Assembly: GCA_002408125.1 (NCBI GenBank)
Contig: DHQO01000013.1
Location: 37,088-101,087 of the forward strand
Source: Hyphomonadaceae bacterium UBA5336
Lineage (GTDB): Bacteria; Pseudomonadota; Alphaproteobacteria; Caulobacterales; Hyphomonadaceae
Direction: 5' to 3'
Length of the DNA stretch: 64,000 bases
The notes under the pieces were generated by a model, which made no database searches, was not told the DNA's origin, and was given only the letters and a program-made list of their open reading frames with translations. The translations under genes were made by a program, and so were the position numbers. Below are positions 59,497 through 64,000 of the stretch, in pieces. Positions within the stretch are counted from its first letter, which is position 1, and each line of letters begins with the position of its first letter.

Positions 59497-60681
59497 CTAG
59501 GTCCGCCCTCCGCCGTCCATCAGGTCGGCAAAGCGGCGGAACAGGTAGAAACTGTCCTGCGGGCCGGGCGAGGCCTCCGGATGGTGCTGCACCGAAATGA
59601 TCGGCTTGCCGGCCACTTTCAGCCCGCTATTTGTGCCGTCAAACAGCGAGCGGTGGCTTTCCTCCACGCCCGCCGGCAGGCTGGCCGGGTCGACCGTGAA
59701 GCCGTGGTTCATCGACACGATCTCGACCTTGCCGGTGGCGAGATCCTGGACCGGATGGTTCGCGCCATGATGGCCCTGGGGCATCTTCATGGTGGTCGCG
59801 CCGAGGCTCAGCGCCAGCAGCTGGTGGCCGAGGCAGATGCCGAGAATGGGCAGGCCGCTCTCGACAAGGCCTTCGATCAGGCTGCCGGCGCGCTTGTAGG
59901 TCGCGGCCGGGTCGCCCGGGCCGTTCGACAGCACCACGCCGTCGGGCTTCAGCGCCATCAGCATCTCCAGCGTCACATCCGGGCCGACCACGGTCGCGCG
60001 CGCGCCGACCTGGGAGAGATTGCGCAGGATGTTCTTCTTCACGCCGAAATCGACCACCACCACGTGATAGGTCTCCTTGCCCAGCGCGGCGAAGCCACCG
60101 GAAATGGTCCACAACTGCTCGTCATGGCCGTACTGGCCCGGTGCGGTGACGCCGGCGGCGAGATCGGCATTTTCCAGCCCTTCGAAGGCGGCAGCCGCCG
60201 CCACCAGCGCGTCGAGATCAATCTTCCCGTCCGGGGCATGGGCAATGGCGGCTTTCGGCATGCCTTCCGTGCGGATACGCCGGGTTAGCGCCCGCGTATC
60301 CACGCCGGAAAGGCCGATAATGCCCTGGCGGGTGAGCCAGGCATCGAAATGGTCCTCGGCACGCCAGCTCGACGGCGGGGTGATCGGATCGCGGAAGATC
60401 GCCGCGCGTGCGCCGCGCTCTGCCGGCGGGCTGGAAAACTCCAGATCCTGCGTGTTGGCACCAACATTGCCTATGTGAGGGAAAGTGAACAAAATCAGCT
60501 GTCCCGCGTAGGAAGGATCAGTCAGGATTTCCTGGTAGCCCGTCATGGCCGTATTGAAGCAAAGCTCTCCGACCACACTGCCCACCGCGCCGCACCCTCG
60601 CCCGAGGAAAATGGTGCCGTCGGACAGGGCAATTGCTCCCGTACTGGTGGAAGTGACTTGCGTTTCATCTCGCTCAGTCAT
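59497..60681 (-). CDS. carA: Carbamoyl-phosphate synthase small subunit
   Basis: Glutamine amidotransferase that feeds ammonia to CarB. The 394-residue protein has the N-terminal CPSase domain ('ALSDGTIFLGRGCGAVGSV', 'EILTDPSYAGQLILF') and the class I GATase with the nucleophile Cys in 'LGICLGHQLLALSLG' and the His-x-Glu in 'SVQHHPEASPGPQDS'. The ATG at 60681 is used; a longer frame starting at 60723 is possible. It is divergent from the yqeY-like gene. Confidence 0.96.
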   Translation of the reverse strand: MTERDETQVTSTSTGAIALSDGTIFLGRGCGAVGSVVGELCFNTAMTGYQEILTDPSYAGQLILFTFPHIGNVGANTQDLEFSSPPAERGARAAIFRDPITPPSSWRAEDHFDAWLTRQGIIGLSGVDTRALTRRIRTEGMPKAAIAHAPDGKIDLDALVAAAAAFEGLENADLAAGVTAPGQYGHDEQLWTISGGFAALGKETYHVVVVDFGVKKNILRNLSQVGARATVVGPDVTLEMLMALKPDGVVLSNGPGDPAATYKRAGSLIEGLVESGLPILGICLGHQLLALSLGATTMKMPQGHHGANHPVQDLATGKVEIVSMNHGFTVDPASLPAGVEESHRSLFDGTNSGLKVAGKPIISVQHHPEASPGPQDSFYLFRRFADLMDGGGRT

Positions 60682-60809
60682 ATCTCGCTTGCCTTCCCGC
60701 GTCATTTGCTGTGCGTTAAGCATTCCAGAGCTTACTCGCCCGCGGGAAGTAGGGGCTGGACGGATGAATCGTCAAGGCGGTTCGATCCTTCAACAACAGA
60801 GATTGCGAC

Positions 60810-61331
60810 ATGGCTGAATTCGATTCAGCACGACATATCCGACTTAAGGACCGCATCGCAGCAGAACTCGCTGCGGCCGAGTCCCGACTGGCGAGCGACG
60901 CTGAGAGCGGCGCGAACCCCGCGCTTGAAGTGCGGGCCGCGACGCTGCGTCTGATCCGCTGCGCTGTACGCGACCGCGATACCAGCGCGCGCACCCGCGG
61001 CGATTGCGACGGGTGCCAGGATGCTGTCGTGCGTAATGTTCTCACCACAATGGCCGAGCAGCGCCGGATTTCCTCGCGGGAATACGAAGAGGCCGGGCGC
61101 ATCGAGGATGCCGAGCGGGAACGCTCGGAACTGGCCGTCATCGAGGAATTCCTGCCCAAACCGCTGGGCGGAGAGGCCCTTGAAGCGGCCGTGCGCGATG
61201 TGGTCGACGACCTGGAAGCCTCAACGCTCAAGGATCTCGGCAAGTGCATGTCGACCCTGAAAGCCCGCTATCCCGGGGTGATCGACTCCAAGGCCGCCGG
61301 CAAGGCCGTGCGCCGCGCCCTGGCGCATTAA
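60810..61331 (+). CDS. GatB/YqeY domain protein
   Basis: A 173-residue protein with the all-alpha YqeY fold, related to the tail domain of the GatB amidotransferase subunit: 'RLKDRIAAELAAAESRLASD', 'IEEFLPKPLGGEALEAAVRD' and 'KCMSTLKARYPGVIDSKAAG'. Cysteines occur near the middle ('RGDCDGCQDAVV'), which is an unusual extra. It comes immediately before dnaG and rpoD, the gene order typical of Alphaproteobacteria. Function in tRNA-related work is presumed only. Confidence 0.93.
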   Translation: MAEFDSARHIRLKDRIAAELAAAESRLASDAESGANPALEVRAATLRLIRCAVRDRDTSARTRGDCDGCQDAVVRNVLTTMAEQRRISSREYEEAGRIEDAERERSELAVIEEFLPKPLGGEALEAAVRDVVDDLEASTLKDLGKCMSTLKARYPGVIDSKAAGKAVRRALAH

Positions 61332-61424
61332 GCATCATCTGAGAATTCCCCAGGTGAGGGAATAAGCTGTGGAAAGCCGTACAGGCCGTGTTTTCAGCGA
61401 ATCAGTGTCTGCTATCTGATTGCG

Positions 61425-63293
61425 ATGATACACGCCCGGCTTCCTGACGGTTTCCTTGACGAACTCAAGGCGCGCCTGCGCCCGTCCGATGTGATCGGGC
61501 GGAAGGTGAAGCTCACGCGCCGCGGCAAGGAATGGGTGGGCCTGTCCCCGTTCACAAACGAGAAAACGCCGAGCTTCTACGTCAACGACCAGAAGGGCAT
61601 CTTCAAGGATTTCTCCTCCGGGCTCGGCGGGGACGTCATCAAGTTCCTGATGGAGACCGAGCGGCTGGAATTCATGGAGGCGGTCGAGCGCCTCGCCGAT
61701 GAAGCCGGCATGGAAATGCCCAAGGCCAGCCCCGCAGAGATGCAGGTCTATGACAAGCTCAAACGCCTGAAGGAAGCCTGCGCGGCGGCCCATGAGTTTT
61801 TCATGGAGCGGCTGAAAAGTGCTTCGGGGGCCGATGCGCGCAGTTATCTTGAGCACAAGCGCGGCCTGAAGCCGGCGGCCTGGGCGCGCTGGGGCATCGG
61901 CTATGCGATGGATGACTGGCGCCAGCTCTTCACCCATCTGCGCCAGGAAGGCTTCACCGAGGAGGAGATCATCGGGGCGGGCCTCGCGAAACACTCCGAC
62001 AAGGGCGGGGAGCCCTATGATGTGTTCCGCAACCGGATCATGTTCCCGATCCACGATCCGCGCGGGGATGTCATCGCCTTCGGTGGACGTGCGCTCGACC
62101 CGGACGACAAGGCGAAATATCTCAACTCGCCGGAGACGGGTCTCTTCCACAAGTCGCATGTGCTCTACAACTACAAGCGGGCCCGCGAGGCGCTCGGCTA
62201 TGGCGAGCGCGGCGGGCTGATTGTCTGCGAAGGCTATATGGATGTCATCGCCATGGGCGAGGCGGGCTTTGAGAATGCCGTGGCTCCGCTCGGCACGGCG
62301 CTGACGCCCGACCAGCTCAGCCTTCTCTGGCGCGCCGGACCCGACCCGATCATGTGCTTTGACGGCGACAATGCCGGCCTGCGCGCGGCCCACCGGGCGG
62401 TGGATGTCGCCCTGCCGGAGGTCCAGCCGGACCGGTCTGTCTATTTCACTTTCCTGCCCGAAGGCCTCGACCCGGACGACCTGCTGGGTCAGGCCGGAGG
62501 TCGCGAACGGATGACCGATCTCATCGCGGGTGCCCGCCCGCTGGTCGAAGTGCTCTGGGGCCGCGAACGCGATGCCGAACCTCTCGACACGCCCGAGCGA
62601 AAGGCCGGGCTTGAGGCGCGCCTGAAGGCCTGCGCCGGGAAGATCCAGCATGAGGGCGTGCGCTCGGCCTATCAGCGCGATCTCTTCGCGCGGATGAAGG
62701 AATATTTCTGGCAGCAGCGCCAGGCCGAGCGCCAGCAGCGCTTCACCCCCGGCCGGCCGCGCGCGACGGGGCAGGGCGCGGCACTGCGCGCGAAATCCGG
62801 CCCGCCGCCGGCGCTCGGCTGCCTCGTCGGCGCGGCTGTCAGCCCGGATATTCTCGATGCCCATGCTGAACTTCTGGCCGAGGCCGAGTTCCGCCACCCG
62901 ATCTCCAATGCGATTTGCGATGCGATCATGTCGGTCTATTGCGACGAGGGCACGGTCGCGCGCGAGGCCGTCTCGGCTGCGCTGGAAACCGCCGGTGCCC
63001 ATGAGGCGCGCGCGGCGTTCGACGCCTATCCCGCTGTCGCGCCGATCGAGGCGGGCAGCCAGCCAGCGCGCGAATGGCAGCTCCTGATCCGGCTCTACCT
63101 GACAGATCGCGGCCAAGGCGCGGCTGCGCTCCAGCCCAATGAGGCCGACCTTGCCGATCCCGATGCCTGGGCCCGGCTCCACCGTGAGATCGCCGAGCGC
63201 CAGCGCCTGCGCGCGGAATCCAGCGATGCCCAGCTGGCGGCCCATGAAGCGCTCAAGAAACAGGCGAGCGAAGCGGGCGGCGGATCGGGCTGA
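61425..63293 (+). CDS. dnaG: DNA primase, lacking canonical zinc-finger ligands
   Basis: Makes RNA primers at the fork. The 622-residue protein keeps the N-terminal domain shape ('GLSPFTNEKTPSFYVNDQ') and the TOPRIM core ('GERGGLIVCEGYMDVIAMGE', 'MCFDGDNAGLRAAHRAVD'), plus a C-terminal helicase-binding region. At the four zinc-ligand positions of the CHC2 finger it has S41, T44, D62 and S65 in place of Cys, His, Cys, Cys, so it should not bind zinc in that way. A late block near residues 430-460 is Gln/Arg-rich. Same operon direction as yqeY, 93 bases away. Confidence 0.96.
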   Translation: MIHARLPDGFLDELKARLRPSDVIGRKVKLTRRGKEWVGLSPFTNEKTPSFYVNDQKGIFKDFSSGLGGDVIKFLMETERLEFMEAVERLADEAGMEMPKASPAEMQVYDKLKRLKEACAAAHEFFMERLKSASGADARSYLEHKRGLKPAAWARWGIGYAMDDWRQLFTHLRQEGFTEEEIIGAGLAKHSDKGGEPYDVFRNRIMFPIHDPRGDVIAFGGRALDPDDKAKYLNSPETGLFHKSHVLYNYKRAREALGYGERGGLIVCEGYMDVIAMGEAGFENAVAPLGTALTPDQLSLLWRAGPDPIMCFDGDNAGLRAAHRAVDVALPEVQPDRSVYFTFLPEGLDPDDLLGQAGGRERMTDLIAGARPLVEVLWGRERDAEPLDTPERKAGLEARLKACAGKIQHEGVRSAYQRDLFARMKEYFWQQRQAERQQRFTPGRPRATGQGAALRAKSGPPPALGCLVGAAVSPDILDAHAELLAEAEFRHPISNAICDAIMSVYCDEGTVAREAVSAALETAGAHEARAAFDAYPAVAPIEAGSQPAREWQLLIRLYLTDRGQGAAALQPNEADLADPDAWARLHREIAERQRLRAESSDAQLAAHEALKKQASEAGGGSG

Positions 63294-63650
63294 CAGGGAA
63301 CGCAGAAAAACATGACTCCTTCGTCAGATGGACGGTTGACCCTGGCGGGCAGACAGCCCATGTACGCATGGCAGGAAATACGCGCTGACGCCCCCAATCT
63401 GATCCCTATGCCCGAAGGCGTGCCCAAGCCCGGCAACGCGATGGCAGGGACCCGGCCACAAGCTCCCGGGGGAGTTTTTCAGACGGTAGACATCGCCTGC
63501 AGGTTTCGTGTGCATGGGCGCGCACGGGATCCATACGCATATGGACGTATGGCCATAGTGCGTCGCGATGTGTTGATGGGCAGGACTGGATACGCAATTT
63601 GATACAATCCGTTGCTTTGAGGCGGGCAGGATTGGTTTGGGAGAACTTGA
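63294..63650. other. dnaG-rpoD spacer
   Basis: Spacer of 357 bases with no recognised gene. It carries an inverted repeat, CCATACG at 63531-63537 and CGTATGG at 63546-63552, about 100 bases before rpoD. The rpoD promoter is expected here but I cannot place it. Confidence 0.4.
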
Positions 63651-64000
63651 ATGGCGAAAGCCGAAATTGACGAGCAAGAGACCGAGAACACTGACGGCCC
63701 TGTGCTCGACATGAACGATTCTGGCGTCAAGAAATTCATCAAGGAAGCCAAGGCGCGCGGGTATGTGACCCATGATGAATTGAACAAGGTCCTGCCGCAG
63801 GACCAGCTGACGTCTGACCAGATCGAGGACACCATGTCGGCCCTGTCGGAAATGGGGATCAATGTCGTGGAATCCGAGGACGAGATCGACAATGACGCCA
63901 AGGCGCTGGCCAAGACCGACGAGGCCAAGGCCCCGGTCAAGAAGGGCAATGCCCGCGGCAGTGAGCGCACCGACGATCCGGTGCGCATGTATCTGCGCGA
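63651..64000 (+). CDS. rpoD: RNA polymerase sigma factor RpoD (partial, runs off window end)
   Basis: The first 116 codons of the main sigma factor. They hold region 1.1 ('DSGVKKFIKEAKARGYVTHDELNKVLP' area, 'QLTSDQIEDTMSALSEMGIN') and the start of region 1.2 ('TDDPVRMYLR'). GGGAGA sits about eight bases before the ATG. The stop lies beyond base 64000. The placement after dnaG is conserved in Alphaproteobacteria. Confidence 0.93.
   Translation, partial: MAKAEIDEQETENTDGPVLDMNDSGVKKFIKEAKARGYVTHDELNKVLPQDQLTSDQIEDTMSALSEMGINVVESEDEIDNDAKALAKTDEAKAPVKKGNARGSERTDDPVRMYLR

Overview
The window is GC-rich bacterial DNA with dense genes on both strands and very regular alphaproteobacterial content. 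The block gyrB, recF, dnaN, dnaA, rpsT on one strand, a DnaG without zinc ligands, an HWE-family kinase, DUF3450/TonB/ExbB/ExbD/TPR genes, a TipN-like coiled-coil protein and an ELM1-like protein together suggest a member of the Caulobacterales/Maricaulales/Hyphomonadales group (Maricaulis- or Oceanicaulis-like). That assignment is inference; no 16S gene is present.

Layout. Positions 1-2.3 kb: two DUF805 membrane proteins, then lipB and tRNA-Leu(GAG). 2.5-4.8 kb: an accessory patch with a ~55 bp dispersed repeat, two copies of a nested palindrome flanking a hypothetical gene, and an AT-rich zinc-ribbon membrane protein. 4.8-18 kb: the replication block (gyrB, recF, dnaN, dnaA, rpsT, enoyl-CoA hydratase), interrupted by a GNAT, a TIR-domain membrane protein and an S9 peptidase. 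18-23 kb: M20 and metallo-beta-lactamase lipoproteins, hisI, an outer-membrane barrel and an HMG-CoA-lyase-like gene. 23-29 kb: a minus-strand operon with a type I secretion ABC transporter, HlyD adaptor, O-antigen-ligase-like protein and family 2 glycosyltransferase. 29-31 kb: etfBA. 31-37.5 kb: a small membrane protein, a TipN-like protein, an HWE kinase with receiver, sppA and tRNA-Gln(TTG). 38-45 kb: a TonB energy-transduction cluster (DUF3450, two ExbB-type, two ExbD, tonB, a second tonB with its own palindromic operator, and a TPR protein). 45-50.5 kb: a tandem repeat patch, a histone-deacetylase-like gene, OmpW, recQ and a coupled pair of sulfotransferase-like paralogues. 50.5-60.7 kb: ELM1-like, greA, carB, CBS protein, lipoprotein, glyoxalase-II-like, M48 protease, TetR, carA. 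60.8-64 kb: yqeY, dnaG and the start of rpoD (the yqeY-dnaG-rpoD macromolecular synthesis order).

Most of the window is housekeeping. The parts that stand out are: the DnaA protein, which departs from consensus at the arginine-finger and DNA-binding signature positions and has no consensus DnaA boxes beside it; the TIR-transmembrane-coiled-coil protein with an unassigned C-terminal domain; the tandem tonB paralogues with a metal-regulator-like palindrome; the secretion/ligase/glycosyltransferase operon; the coupled sulfotransferase pair; and four families of short interspersed repeats. I see no prophage, insertion sequence, CRISPR array or rRNA gene.
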